DNA of 56,295 nucleotides from Pseudomonadota bacterium (GTDB lineage Bacteria > Pseudomonadota > Alphaproteobacteria > Acetobacterales > Acetobacteraceae). Below, piece by piece: positions 1 through 7,672 of this stretch (the stretch's first letter is position 1; the number at the start of each line of letters is the position of its first letter). The stretch spans positions 1-56,295 of the forward strand of contig JAJZGI010000009.1 of assembly GCA_021798575.1 (NCBI GenBank), written 5' to 3'. The translations under genes were made by a program, and so were the position numbers. The notes beneath the pieces are model-generated. The model was not told the DNA's origin and did not search any database. It was given only the letters and a program-made list of their open reading frames with translations.

Positions 1-45
1 CGCGTAGCGATCAAACCCAGCCGTCGAAAATGTCATCTGCTTCAA
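1..45 (-). CDS. IS5-family transposase, N-terminal fragment cut by the window edge
   Basis: Reading leftward from a TTG at 45 the frame gives MKQMTFSTAGFDRYA and then leaves the window; an ATG three codons in (36) is an alternative start. 'KQMTF...F-R-' is the usual opening of IS5-group transposases, so this is probably the 5' end of such an element whose body lies outside. The terminal repeat should lie between 46 and about 82, just past the stop of the neighbouring glycosyltransferase, but I cannot fix its boundary. Only 15 codons are visible, so the family call rests on this short motif. Confidence 0.55.
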   Translation of the reverse strand, partial: MKQMTFSTAGFDRYA

Positions 46-82
46 TGCTGCCCCCTGCCCATGCAGGAGTAGTGTACAAAAT

Positions 83-1027
83 TCAAAACGAACAGGGAAT
101 CATAATGTTATGCAGAGGTTCCTTAGTATGGCACACGTTAAAATTTCCTTCGCCAAAACGAACATTTATTTTTTGAATATGCCCGTTCAGACACACAACA
201 TTAGACTCATAGTTTTTATCGAAGCGAATTTTTTTGTGGTTCGCAAAGTGAACGACACCAACAGGATCATGCGGGTGAAAAAAATCGACCAGCGCGTGTC
301 TCTGCTGATCATACAAAAACTCCCCAAGATAATTACAGAATTCAGGCATCAGTTGGACTTTGCATCCATCAAAATGGCAGGCAAGCGCCATAGCCAACCC
401 GTCGGAGGTAAAAGGCCGACCACGCTTCAAAATAACATGTTGCCATTGCCGCATTCTTTCCCAATGCGGTGCATCTCGCCTCAGTGCATAAACGCCCGCG
501 TTCAGATCTGCCCGATCACCAATGCTGCGCATCGCAGACCAAGGTAAATATGCATGAAAAGCGGCCTTGACGTTGAATGACCTGAATATCGGCAATAGTC
601 CGAACAGCCAATAAATGGGAAATCTATTCCTGTACCTGTTCCAGGTCGGAACGATCGCCAATGCGTTCTTGGAGGCACCGCCGGCCAGCCAGTCGATGGC
701 CTTCCAATCCTGGACCCAAGTATCGGCATCCAGAAAAATCAAGGTTTCAAACTCGGGAAAGAGCACGTCGAGCCAGAGCTTGCCGAGATTCACCGCCAAA
801 GCGGGGCGCTTTGCGATCGCCATTTTTAATCTCTCCGACTCCGGCTTAAAACTCCTAACAATGCATCCATAAACTGCCTGTAGCTCTTCTTTTTGGGCTG
901 ATGTCATTCCTGCGTCTATCACGCCGACGTCTACCCAGTGATCCTGCGCTCGAATTGATGTCAATAATTCCACAACAAGCGGAAAATATTTTTCGTCCGA
1001 TCCCGTAACAACAAGCGCGGATTCCAT
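83..1027 (-). CDS. Glycosyltransferase with DxD motif, GT8/LPS-type
   Basis: A 314-residue nucleotide-sugar glycosyltransferase, probably acting at the cytoplasmic face on a surface polysaccharide or LPS. A Rossmann-like N-terminus (SALVVTGSDEKYF) leads to the metal/sugar-nucleotide motif FLDADTW (D100, D102), followed by LNAGVYALRRD, the usual second half of the GT-A fold. There is no signal peptide or membrane segment. A longer reading frame runs upstream to 1090, but its extra 21 residues are translated 17-bp repeats; the ATG at 1027 has GGAG six bases upstream and is the better start. The gene is more AT-rich than the core genes and lies beside an IS end, which suggests lateral acquisition. 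The sugar and acceptor cannot be told. Confidence 0.75.
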   Translation of the reverse strand: MESALVVTGSDEKYFPLVVELLTSIRAQDHWVDVGVIDAGMTSAQKEELQAVYGCIVRSFKPESERLKMAIAKRPALAVNLGKLWLDVLFPEFETLIFLDADTWVQDWKAIDWLAGGASKNALAIVPTWNRYRNRFPIYWLFGLLPIFRSFNVKAAFHAYLPWSAMRSIGDRADLNAGVYALRRDAPHWERMRQWQHVILKRGRPFTSDGLAMALACHFDGCKVQLMPEFCNYLGEFLYDQQRHALVDFFHPHDPVGVVHFANHKKIRFDKNYESNVVCLNGHIQKINVRFGEGNFNVCHTKEPLHNIMIPCSF

Positions 1028-1036
1028 CAAAAGCTC

Positions 1037-1102
1037 CAATGCAATGGCAGACCCAATGCAATGGCAGACCCAATGCAATGGCAGACCCAATGCAATGGCA
1101 GA
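1037..1102. repeat. 17-bp tandem repeat, about 4 copies, in the glycosyltransferase leader
   Basis: The unit CAATGCAATGGCAGACC occurs at 1037, 1054 and 1071, with a nearly complete fourth copy from 1088. It begins at the first base of the GGAG ribosome-binding site of the leftward glycosyltransferase and fills its leader. Beyond it (1103-1150) the DNA is AT-rich and promoter-like for the minus strand. Seventeen is not a multiple of three, so copy number also changes which upstream frame joins the gene. Confidence 0.9.
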
Positions 1103-1192
1103 ATAAGTTAAATATTCTTAATGCCCACTTTACACGCCAAAACTCAACGAGGCAAGCGGGAAAAACGCAGTTTGCCCGCCATTACAACGGTG

Positions 1193-1222
1193 TTGCCTTG
1201 CCGGACGCCCCGGTTGTATAGG
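1193..1222 (+). promoter_or_regulatory. Possible promoter of tRNA-Thr
   Basis: TTGCCT at 1193-1198 is followed after 18 bases by TATAGG at 1217-1222, about 10 bases before the mature tRNA 5' end. The spacing is acceptable but the -10 box is weak. Confidence 0.35.
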
Positions 1223-1232
1223 GTGGCCCCAT

Positions 1233-1308
1233 GCCGCCTTAGCTCAGTTGGTAGAGCAATCGATTCGTAATCGATAGGTCGCCAGTTCGAGTCTGGCAGG
1301 CGGCACCA
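1233..1308 (+). tRNA. tRNA-Thr (anticodon CGT)
   Basis: A full cloverleaf: acceptor GCCGCCT pairs with AGGCGGC, D arm AGCTCAGTTGGTAGAGC, anticodon stem with loop TTCGTAA giving CGT (reads ACG), T arm with GTTCGAG. The 3' CCA (1306-1308) is encoded. The stop codon of the convergent gene starts at the very next base. Confidence 0.95.
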
Positions 1309-2706
1309 TCATTTGCTCAGCAGCACGCCGGGCTGCGTCGCCCTCACCTGGCAGAGCAGGTAGCGCATGACCTTCTGCCCACCGCGCCGCCGCCACACCA
1401 TGCCCAGCCGGTGCGCGCACGGCGTATTCAGCCGGTGAGTGACCAGAATGCCCATCGCGCCCTCAAGCCGCGCCGAGGGCAGCGCGAAGTACCGCCAGCG
1501 CGGGTTCCATTGGTTGGAAAACCCCACCACCGGCACGAATGCCGGCGCGTCATACGCCAGGGCCGAGGCCGTGGCGTAATCATTCGCGGTGAGGAAGGCC
1601 GGATGATGGCTGGCGGCAGCACGGGTGAGCGCGCGCCAGCCGGAGAATTGCAGCGCCGTCGGGTCCGCCCGTGCCGGGATGGGAAATGGTGCGGCCAGCG
1701 CCTGCGCATAGACCAGCGCGGTGAGGCCAAAGCCCAGCGCCAGCCCGGGCCGGAGCCAGCGCCGGAGGATCGCCATGGGAAGCGCCGCCGCCGCCAGGCA
1801 AGCGGAGGGGTATAGAATCGCCGGCCAGTTGGCCTGCACGCGGCCGGAGAGCACATGCTCCAGGAACACCACACCCGGCACGAACGTAAGCCAGACGAGC
1901 AGGTGGCCGGTGTGCGAGGGCGCTTTGCCCAGTTGCCAAACCCCGGTGATCGCCAGCGCGAACAATATCGGCGTGAAGAGCCCGAACTGGCCGCCCAGCA
2001 ATTCACCCAGAAACTGCAACGAGCGCCCCGGGTTGAAATGCGCGACCCGACTGCCCTGTTTGAGGTAGCTCACCCAGCCGTGCTGCGCGTTCCAGTAGAT
2101 ATCCGGCGAGAAGATGAGCAGCGCGAGGAGCAGTGCCACCCATGGCCAGGGCGTGGATAGCTGGCGGCGGCCCGGCACCTGCGTGATGAGCCAGACAAAC
2201 ACCGCGACGATGAACAGGATGGCGGTGTATTTGGCGAGCAGGGCAAACCCGGCGGCCAGCCCGACGGCGAGCCACCAGCGCGGATTGTTCGAGGTGATGA
2301 GCCGGGCCAGTGCGGCGATGCCTGCACTCCAGAAAAAGATCAGCGGCGTGTCCGGTGTCATGATGATGGCACCGGCGCCGATCATCAGCGTGGCGTTCAG
2401 CATCGCCGCCGCCAGCAGCCCCACCTGGCGGCCGGGGAATAATTGCTCCCCCGCGTCCCACAGCAACAACGAGCCGAGCGCGCTCAGGATCGGGCCGAAC
2501 AGCCGGATACCGAGTGTGCTGTTGCCCAGCAGCATTGTGCCCGCGCGGATCACCAGCGCCACCATCGGCGGTGCATCGAAATATCCGGCCTGGAGATGCT
2601 GCGACCAGATGAAATAATAGGCTTCATCGGGTGCCAGCGGCAGGGAGGCACAAAGTGCGAGCCGCAGCGCCGTGAGGGCGATGAGTGCTGCCGCCCACGG
2701 CAGCAT
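1309..2706 (-). CDS. ArnT-like GT39 membrane glycosyltransferase
   Basis: A 465-residue polytopic protein of the PMT_2/ArnT type, which transfers sugars from polyprenyl-phosphate donors to periplasmic acceptors such as lipid A. After the first membrane helix comes APDEAYY (D27, E28), the acidic motif of the first periplasmic loop, then many hydrophobic segments and a soluble C-terminal tail. The frame is open further upstream, but the ATG at 2706 lies just after the stop of the preceding gene (2709), matching operon organisation. With the upstream DPM1/GtrA-like gene it forms a donor-making and donor-using pair. The substrate is inferred. Confidence 0.8.
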   Translation of the reverse strand: MLPWAAALIALTALRLALCASLPLAPDEAYYFIWSQHLQAGYFDAPPMVALVIRAGTMLLGNSTLGIRLFGPILSALGSLLLWDAGEQLFPGRQVGLLAAAMLNATLMIGAGAIIMTPDTPLIFFWSAGIAALARLITSNNPRWWLAVGLAAGFALLAKYTAILFIVAVFVWLITQVPGRRQLSTPWPWVALLLALLIFSPDIYWNAQHGWVSYLKQGSRVAHFNPGRSLQFLGELLGGQFGLFTPILFALAITGVWQLGKAPSHTGHLLVWLTFVPGVVFLEHVLSGRVQANWPAILYPSACLAAAALPMAILRRWLRPGLALGFGLTALVYAQALAAPFPIPARADPTALQFSGWRALTRAAASHHPAFLTANDYATASALAYDAPAFVPVVGFSNQWNPRWRYFALPSARLEGAMGILVTHRLNTPCAHRLGMVWRRRGGQKVMRYLLCQVRATQPGVLLSK

Positions 2707-2708
2707 TT

Positions 2709-3785
2709 CTACTTCACCCGCCAGACCAGCGTGGCCGAGACGGCGTAGTTCCACACCACGCCGACCGCAGCACCCGCCGCACCGGCGAGCAGGCCGCTGC
2801 CGTTCTCGATATAGAGCGCCTTGGCGATGCCGATATTGGCGATGGCCCCCAGGCTGCAAACCGCCAGGAACAGCGCCAGCCCGCGCCAGGCCCGCGCCTT
2901 GCGCAGCCGCTGCGCACGGTAGGTGAGATGGTTATTTAGCTGGAAATTGGCGATCATCGCGATGAGCGTGCCGATACTCTGCGCGCTGGTGAAGTCCCAG
3001 CCGGCCCGGCGGGCGAGCTGCATCACCAGCAGGTTGACCACCACGCCGAAGGCGCCGACCAGCGCGAAGGCGATGAAGCGCAACGGCACCGTGCCGCGCA
3101 GGATCTTGTCGAGGAGCAGCCCGGCGAACTGCGCCAGCACCAGCGCATCCAGCTTGCTCTCACCCGCCTGGCGCGGGCGGAATTTATAGGGAATCTCGAC
3201 GATATTCAGTGGTTTTGGCGAGGCCAGAACGAGGTCCAGCAGGATTTTGAACCCCTGGCCGGTGAGCCGCCCGGTCAACTGCTCGAACAATGCCCGGCGC
3301 AGCATGAAAAACCCGCTCATCGGGTCGCTGATATTGGCCCCGGTGAGAAGCTGCGCGACGCGGATTCCGCCCGTGGACAATCTGACCCGCAGCGGGGAGC
3401 CGAGGCCCGCGGAATCGCCACCCGCCACATGGCGCGAGCCCACCGCGAGGTCCGCGCCCGCAGCCAGCGCCTCCAGCATGGGTTTCAGCCTTGTTTCATC
3501 ATGCTGCATGTCGCCATCGATGACCGCGACATACGCCGCCGAGCTGGATAGTGCACCCTCGATCACTGCCCCTGAGAGGCCCCGCCTGCCGATCCGCCGG
3601 ATGCAGCGGACCCGGGCATCCGACTGCGCCAGCGCGCGCGCGGCCATATGCGTGCCATCCGGGCTGTCGTCATCGACAAATATGACCTCCCACGCCAGCC
3701 CGGCGAGGGCAGAATCCAGCGCCGCCACCATCGGGGCGACATTGGCGTGCTCGTTATAGCAGGGCACCACGACGCTGAGCGTCAT
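2709..3785 (-). CDS. GT2 polyprenyl-phosphate glycosyltransferase fused to a GtrA domain
   Basis: 358 residues. The N-terminal 200 are a DPM1-like GT2 domain: SVVVPCYNE at the start, VDDDSPDGT near residue 38, IDGDMQHDE at 89-97. The C-terminal ~130 form a four-helix GtrA-like domain, thought to help flip the lipid-linked sugar. Such fusions make polyprenyl-phosphate sugars for membrane glycosyltransferases such as the ArnT-like gene 2 bases downstream. The family normally starts MTLSVVVP, as the ATG at 3785 gives; a TTG at 3812 overlapping the upstream stop would add nine residues. Confidence 0.85.
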   Translation of the reverse strand: MTLSVVVPCYNEHANVAPMVAALDSALAGLAWEVIFVDDDSPDGTHMAARALAQSDARVRCIRRIGRRGLSGAVIEGALSSSAAYVAVIDGDMQHDETRLKPMLEALAAGADLAVGSRHVAGGDSAGLGSPLRVRLSTGGIRVAQLLTGANISDPMSGFFMLRRALFEQLTGRLTGQGFKILLDLVLASPKPLNIVEIPYKFRPRQAGESKLDALVLAQFAGLLLDKILRGTVPLRFIAFALVGAFGVVVNLLVMQLARRAGWDFTSAQSIGTLIAMIANFQLNNHLTYRAQRLRKARAWRGLALFLAVCSLGAIANIGIAKALYIENGSGLLAGAAGAAVGVVWNYAVSATLVWRVK

Positions 3786-3808
3786 GCCACCCGCCGCCGG
3801 AGGCGGGC

Positions 3809-4288
3809 TCAAAGTGCCGCGAGCACCGCCTCGGCATGGCTGACATCGAAGCCGCCGGGTTCTTCCACCGCGAGGTGGGTGACCACCCCGTCCCGCGTGA
3901 CCAGCGCGAAGCGCTGGCTGCGGACGCCAAGGCCGCGCGCGGTGAGATCCAGCTCCAACCCTAGCGCCTTGGTGAAGACGCCGGAGCCGTCGGCCAGCAT
4001 CACGATGTCATCGCCCGCCTTCTGGTCCCGCGCCCAGGCGCCCAGCACGAAGGCGTCGTTCACCGCGAGGCAGATGATCCGGTCCACGCCCTTGGCCTTG
4101 AATTCCGCCGCGTGCTGCACGAACCCCGGCAGGTGCTTGGCGCTGCATGTGGGCGTGAAGGCGCCCGGCACCGCGAACAGCACGGCGGTGCCCGGGCCGA
4201 GCAGCACGGCGGTATCCGCCTCGCGCGGGCCCTCCGCCGTTGCAACCATCAGCTTCATGGCCGGAATTTTATCGAATTTTTTAATCAT
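3809..4288 (-). CDS. Peroxiredoxin, Prx5 type
   Basis: A 159-residue cytosolic thiol peroxidase that reduces H2O2 and alkyl hydroperoxides. PGAFTPTCS carries the peroxidatic Cys48 in the PxxxTxxC context, followed by KHLPGF typical of the Prx5 group. A TTG seven codons upstream would extend the protein, but the ATG at 4288 has AGGA eight bases before it. It heads a leftward operon with the GT2-GtrA and ArnT-like genes and is divergent from yqgE; both promoters must lie in 4289-4398. Confidence 0.87.
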   Translation of the reverse strand: MIKKFDKIPAMKLMVATAEGPREADTAVLLGPGTAVLFAVPGAFTPTCSAKHLPGFVQHAAEFKAKGVDRIICLAVNDAFVLGAWARDQKAGDDIVMLADGSGVFTKALGLELDLTARGLGVRSQRFALVTRDGVVTHLAVEEPGGFDVSHAEAVLAAL

Positions 4289-4398
4289 TAATTTGTTCCT
4301 GTTTCCCAATCGATAACACTAGCTATAGGAATCGCCGCCGCGCGTGAAGAGACGGGTGGGCTTGGCAAGCCTGGGCACCGCAAAATATACTGGGGAGC

Positions 4399-4980
4399 AT
4401 GGCAGAGACGAGCAGATTGACTGAAGCGGACTGGCTGAACGGGCAGGTGTTGATCGCGATGCCGGGGATGCGCGACCCCAGGTTCGCGCAGAGCGTGATC
4501 TTCATCTGCGCCCATACGCCCCACGGTGCGATGGGCGTGGTGCTGAACCAGCCCCTGGCGCGCCCGCGCCTGGCCGACCTGCTGGTGCAGCTCGGCGTGG
4601 AACCCACGCCGCCCAAACGCGAGATCCGCGTTGGCACGGGCGGGCCGGTGGATGACGACCGGGGTTTCGTGCTGCACTCGCCGGATTGGAGCGCACCCGG
4701 CAGCATGGTCGTGGATGCGCATTATGTTCTCACCGCCAATGTGGAGGTGCTCCAGGCGATCGCGGCTGGCGCCGGCCCGGCGCAGGGGTTTCTGGCGCTG
4801 GGCTACGCCGGGTGGGAGGCTGGCCAGCTCGATGACGAGATCCGCCAGAATGCGTGGCTGAGCGCCCCGGCGGATGAGCCGCTGGTGTATGATTCCGAAT
4901 GCCAGACGAAATGGAGCCGCGCCCTGGCGAAACTGGGTATCGACCCCGGCCACTTCCCTGGTGTGGCGGGCCGCGCGTGA
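4399..4980 (+). CDS. yqgE: YqgE/AlgH family protein (UPF0301)
   Basis: A 193-residue cytosolic protein of unknown biochemical role. LNGQVLIAMPGM and FAQSVIFICAHTPHGAMGVV are the family signatures, as is GYAGWEAGQLDDEI near the C-terminus; the length is normal. It overlaps the rdgB start by three bases (GTGA), so the two are translationally coupled. Confidence 0.9.
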   Translation: MAETSRLTEADWLNGQVLIAMPGMRDPRFAQSVIFICAHTPHGAMGVVLNQPLARPRLADLLVQLGVEPTPPKREIRVGTGGPVDDDRGFVLHSPDWSAPGSMVVDAHYVLTANVEVLQAIAAGAGPAQGFLALGYAGWEAGQLDDEIRQNAWLSAPADEPLVYDSECQTKWSRALAKLGIDPGHFPGVAGRA

Positions 4981-5570
4981 GGCAGTTGCTCATCGCCACG
5001 CATAATGCGGGCAAGCTGGCGGAGTTCGCCGCCCTGCTGGCGCCGCTGGGCTTTCAGGCTGTCTCCGCCGCCAAGCTGGGATTGCCCGAGCCCGCCGAGA
5101 CAGCGGCGGATTTCGCGGGCAATGCGCGGCTGAAGGCGCAGGCGGCGGCTAGGGCTGCGCGCATCCCCGCATTGGCGGATGATTCCGGCCTGTGCGTGGC
5201 GGCGCTGGATGACGGGCCGGGCATATTCTCCGCCCACTATGCCGGGGGCGATTATGCGGCGGCATTCGCGCGCATTATCGCGGCCTGCGCGGCGGCGGAG
5301 GAGTGGCGGGCGCATTTTGTCTGCGCGCTGTGCCTGGCGCAGCCGGACGGCGCCACGCGGGATTTCACCGGGCAGGCGCATGGAAGGATCGCCACCGCGC
5401 CGATGCCGGGTGACGGATTTGGGTATGACCCGATTTTCATTCCCGCAGGCCATACGCGCAGCTACGCGCAACTCGGGTCGGCGCTGAAGGACCGGATCAG
5501 CCACCGCGCGGCGGCGTTCGCCCAGTTGGCGGCGGCGCTGCCAAGCTACTCCACCCAGACCAGCCGGTGA
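4977..5570 (+). CDS. rdgB: XTP/dITP diphosphatase (HAM1/RdgB)
   Basis: 197 residues. It hydrolyses non-canonical purine triphosphates (dITP, XTP) to monophosphates, keeping them out of DNA. LLIATHNAGK at the N-terminus binds the triphosphate, LADDSGLCV holds the metal-binding acidic pair, and FGYDPIF and SHRAAAF are the other conserved blocks. The frame is open upstream, but the GTG at 4977 overlapping the yqgE stop is where the family begins. The 3' end overlaps the convergent peptidase gene by 25 bases. Confidence 0.93.
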   Translation: MRQLLIATHNAGKLAEFAALLAPLGFQAVSAAKLGLPEPAETAADFAGNARLKAQAAARAARIPALADDSGLCVAALDDGPGIFSAHYAGGDYAAAFARIIAACAAAEEWRAHFVCALCLAQPDGATRDFTGQAHGRIATAPMPGDGFGYDPIFIPAGHTRSYAQLGSALKDRISHRAAAFAQLAAALPSYSTQTSR

Positions 5571-6265
5571 TGGTCGAACGACTTCGGCATGTCCGGCTTG
5601 ATGATCTCGAAAAACGGCGACACGTCGAAATCGCGCGGCACGAACAGCCCGTTCCGCTGGATATGGTAGATCTCCCGGGCCCGCTTGCGCGCCCGCGCGC
5701 TCGGCGGCTCAAGCGGGCTGACCTCGGGTAGGATCGGGTAGCCGATCGCCTGGAACGCGCTGGCGATCAGCGTCGAGCAGATCGCCCGGCTTGGGTCGGC
5801 CGCGCCAAAGCCTATCGCCTGCCGCCGCCAGCGCCGTGGCACCGGCAAGGGCAATAAGTAACGCGCCAGGTCCGCCACATAGCGCAGATCATACTGCCAG
5901 CCGATTCTGCCCTGCGCATGGGCCACCACCGCGTGGCGCTCGGTATTGTTCAGCCCGATCGGCCGGCAGATCCGCAAATGGTAGGGGTGCAGCGCCGCCA
6001 GGGCCAACCAGTGCACGCCCTCCACCACATCGGCCTCGATACAATCCCCCGGGCCGCCATGCCCGGCGTAGAGCACCGCGTGCGACCAGGTGGACTGGGT
6101 GAGATATTTGATCGCGGCGCTGATCCGCAGGTTACCCTCCACGAGGATGACATCCGCCGGGCGCAGCAGGCCGCGCAAAATGTGGGTGTCGACCGGCAGA
6201 ACGGGCTGCTCGTCCATCGGCTGGGTGAGAAAGCGCGCCATGGCGGCGCCTAGCGTTTTTTTCAT
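5546..6265 (-). CDS. YiiX/YaeF-like permuted papain-fold peptidase or amidase
   Basis: 239 residues resembling the circularly permuted NlpC/P60 group (YiiX/YaeF, peptidase C92). The order is permuted as expected: a His-bearing strand first (WSHAVLY, H62) and the nucleophile later (ICSTLIASAF, C163). DVILVEGN before it and the acidic DCIEADVVEGV after it match the family. Members act on cell-wall or lipid amides; the substrate here is unknown. No signal peptide is evident. The ATG at 6265 lacks a clear ribosome site; an ATG at 6241 after AGGCG is a good alternative. Confidence 0.7.
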   Translation of the reverse strand: MKKTLGAAMARFLTQPMDEQPVLPVDTHILRGLLRPADVILVEGNLRISAAIKYLTQSTWSHAVLYAGHGGPGDCIEADVVEGVHWLALAALHPYHLRICRPIGLNNTERHAVVAHAQGRIGWQYDLRYVADLARYLLPLPVPRRWRRQAIGFGAADPSRAICSTLIASAFQAIGYPILPEVSPLEPPSARARKRAREIYHIQRNGLFVPRDFDVSPFFEIIKPDMPKSFDHHRLVWVE

Positions 6266-6290
6266 CAAATGAAAAACACGCTGATCATAT

Positions 6291-6355
6291 CTAGGCGAGC
6301 AATTTCATTCATCTAATTTGAACCGGAGGTTCAAGTTAGATGAATATTGCTCTAG
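6291..6355. repeat. Long imperfect palindrome bounded by CTAG
   Basis: The left arm 6291-6324 and right arm 6328-6355 pair almost fully (core ATTCATCTAA-TTGAACC) around a 3-base GGA loop. CTAG sits at each end (6291-6294, 6352-6355). The outer part, CTAG..AGCAAT, resembles the ends of the double-hairpin repeats at 14825, 42489 and 47509. The rest of this gap (6356-6479) shows nothing recognisable. Confidence 0.75.
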
Positions 6356-6479
6356 CCGGGCCTGTATGCGTTGCATCCGCCCCCTTTCGTTTGTCTCTTT
6401 CGTTATTTGGGAAAGGTCTGCACGACATCGGGCGCGGGCGTCAAATTTGCCCGATCCCGGAGCATTATTTGGAGGAGGT

Positions 6480-6554
6480 TGGTGAGCCCGGTGGGGGTCG
6501 AACCCACGGCCATTCGATTAAAAGTCGAATGCTCTACCACTGAGCTACAGGCTC
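6480..6554 (-). tRNA. tRNA-Lys (anticodon TTT)
   Basis: On the minus strand: acceptor GAGCCTG pairs with CGGGCTC (one G-U), D arm AGCTCAGTGGTAGAGC, anticodon loop CTTTTAA, T loop GTTCGAC, and encoded CCA at 6482-6480. It lies 63 bases downstream of the cyclophilin gene on the same strand; a CCCGCG/CGCGGG hairpin (6584-6607) lies between them. I see no separate strong promoter. Confidence 0.95.
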
Positions 6555-6617
6555 GCCTCGGTGTGGCGTGGTGAACCAGATTTCCCGCGTTAGATCAATA
6601 GCGCGGGGGGCAGCGTG

Positions 6618-7166
6618 TCAGGCCACGATCATCTTGAGGATGGAATCCGGATCGGTCACCGCGCCGCTCTGGCCCACGCCTTTTTTAATCTGCGCCACCG
6701 CGTCCATGCCCGCCGTCACCTGGCCGACGATGGTGTATTGCCCATCCAGGAAGGTCGCGGGTGCGAAGCAGATGAAGAACTGGCTGTTGGCCGAGTTCGG
6801 GTCTGAGGTGCGGGCCATGCCGACCGTGCCGGTGAGGAAGCTGGCAACATTGGTGAATTCCGCCGGCAGATTGGGCAGCGATGAGCCTCCGGTGCCGGTG
6901 TTTGTCGGGTCGCCTGTCTGGGCCATGAAGCCCGCGATGACACGGAAGAACTGGCAGCCGTTATAGAACCCCTGCTGGGTGAGGGTGACCAGCCGCGCCG
7001 AGGCGAGCGGTGCGAGGTCTGGGCGGAGCGCGATGGTGACGGGGCCATATTTCAGCTCCATCAGCAGGGTGTTGGAGGTCTCGGCGGCGGCGTTCTCGGT
7101 CATGCAGATTTCCGTCATAAAAGGGGTTGCGGCGGCGGCGGTGATCAGGGTTCGGCGGTTTAACAT
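6618..7166 (-). CDS. Cyclophilin-type peptidyl-prolyl isomerase, probably exported
   Basis: 182 residues. FFRVIAGFMAQTGDP, GTVGMAR and NSANSQFFI are the active-site and core motifs of cyclophilins, which isomerise X-Pro bonds. The N-terminus [16 protein letters not shown] has a twin arginine and a short hydrophobic run, resembling a Tat signal, so the protein probably works in the periplasm. GAGGA eight bases upstream supports the ATG at 7166, which overlaps the coaD stop by seven bases. It is the last gene of gyrA-coaD-ppi. Confidence 0.88.
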   Translation of the reverse strand: MLNRRTLITAAAATPFMTEICMTENAAAETSNTLLMELKYGPVTIALRPDLAPLASARLVTLTQQGFYNGCQFFRVIAGFMAQTGDPTNTGTGGSSLPNLPAEFTNVASFLTGTVGMARTSDPNSANSQFFICFAPATFLDGQYTIVGQVTAGMDAVAQIKKGVGQSGAVTDPDSILKMIVA

Positions 7167-7672
7167 GTCTGTTTCCTCAGTTTTTCCAGCGTGCGCTGAT
7201 GCGTGAGCTTGGGCACGAAGGAGGTGATATCCCCGCCCAGCGCCGCGATATCCTTCACGAAGCGGGAGGAGATGAACTGGTGATGCTCGCTCGCCATTAA
7301 AAACATCGTCTCGATCTCGCTGTCCAGCCGGTAGTTCATGCCCGCCATCTGGAATTCATAGTCGAAGTCCGAGACGGCGCGCAGGCCGCGCACGATCATC
7401 TTCGCGCCGATCTCCTGGGCGAAGGCGACGAGCAGCGTGGCGAAGGGCCGGACCTCGATGGGCGTGCCGGTTTTGGCGCTGATCTCGGCCACCTCGGCGC
7501 GGACGAGCTCGGCGCGCTCCTCGATCGAGAAGATCGGCCCCTTGCCCGCGTTCATCGCCACACCGATGATCAGCCTGTCCACCAGCCTGGCCGCGCGGCC
7601 GATGATATCGACATGGCCATTGGTGATCGGGTCGAACGTGCCCGGATAGAGCCCGATGCGCGGCTCAGCCAT
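7160..7672 (-). CDS. coaD: Phosphopantetheine adenylyltransferase
   Basis: 170 residues. It joins ATP and 4'-phosphopantetheine to dephospho-CoA, the fourth step of CoA synthesis. [14 protein letters not shown] holds the nucleotidyl-transferase motif T/HxGH (ending H20), and [10 protein letters not shown] is the second nucleotide-binding motif. The longer frame to 7726 is an artefact of overlap with gyrA; the ATG at 7672 overlaps the gyrA stop by eight bases, indicating coupling. Length is normal. Confidence 0.95.
   Translation of the reverse strand: MAEPRIGLYPGTFDPITNGHVDIIGRAARLVDRLIIGVAMNAGKGPIFSIEERAELVRAEVAEISAKTGTPIEVRPFATLLVAFAQEIGAKMIVRGLRAVSDFDYEFQMAGMNYRLDSEIETMFLMASEHHQFISSRFVKDIAALGGDITSFVPKLTHQRTLEKLRKQTC

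Noticed and set aside
1037-1102. CRISPR array
   Set aside because: The 17-bp units are directly adjacent with no spacers and no cas genes are present.
6371-6574. Small ORFs across the tRNA-Lys region
   Set aside because: They overlap the tRNA and a palindromic repeat and have no family resemblance or ribosome site.
6584-6607. Intrinsic terminator between the cyclophilin gene and tRNA-Lys
   Set aside because: The CCCGCG/CGCGGG stem has a 12-base loop and is not followed by a T-run on the minus strand.
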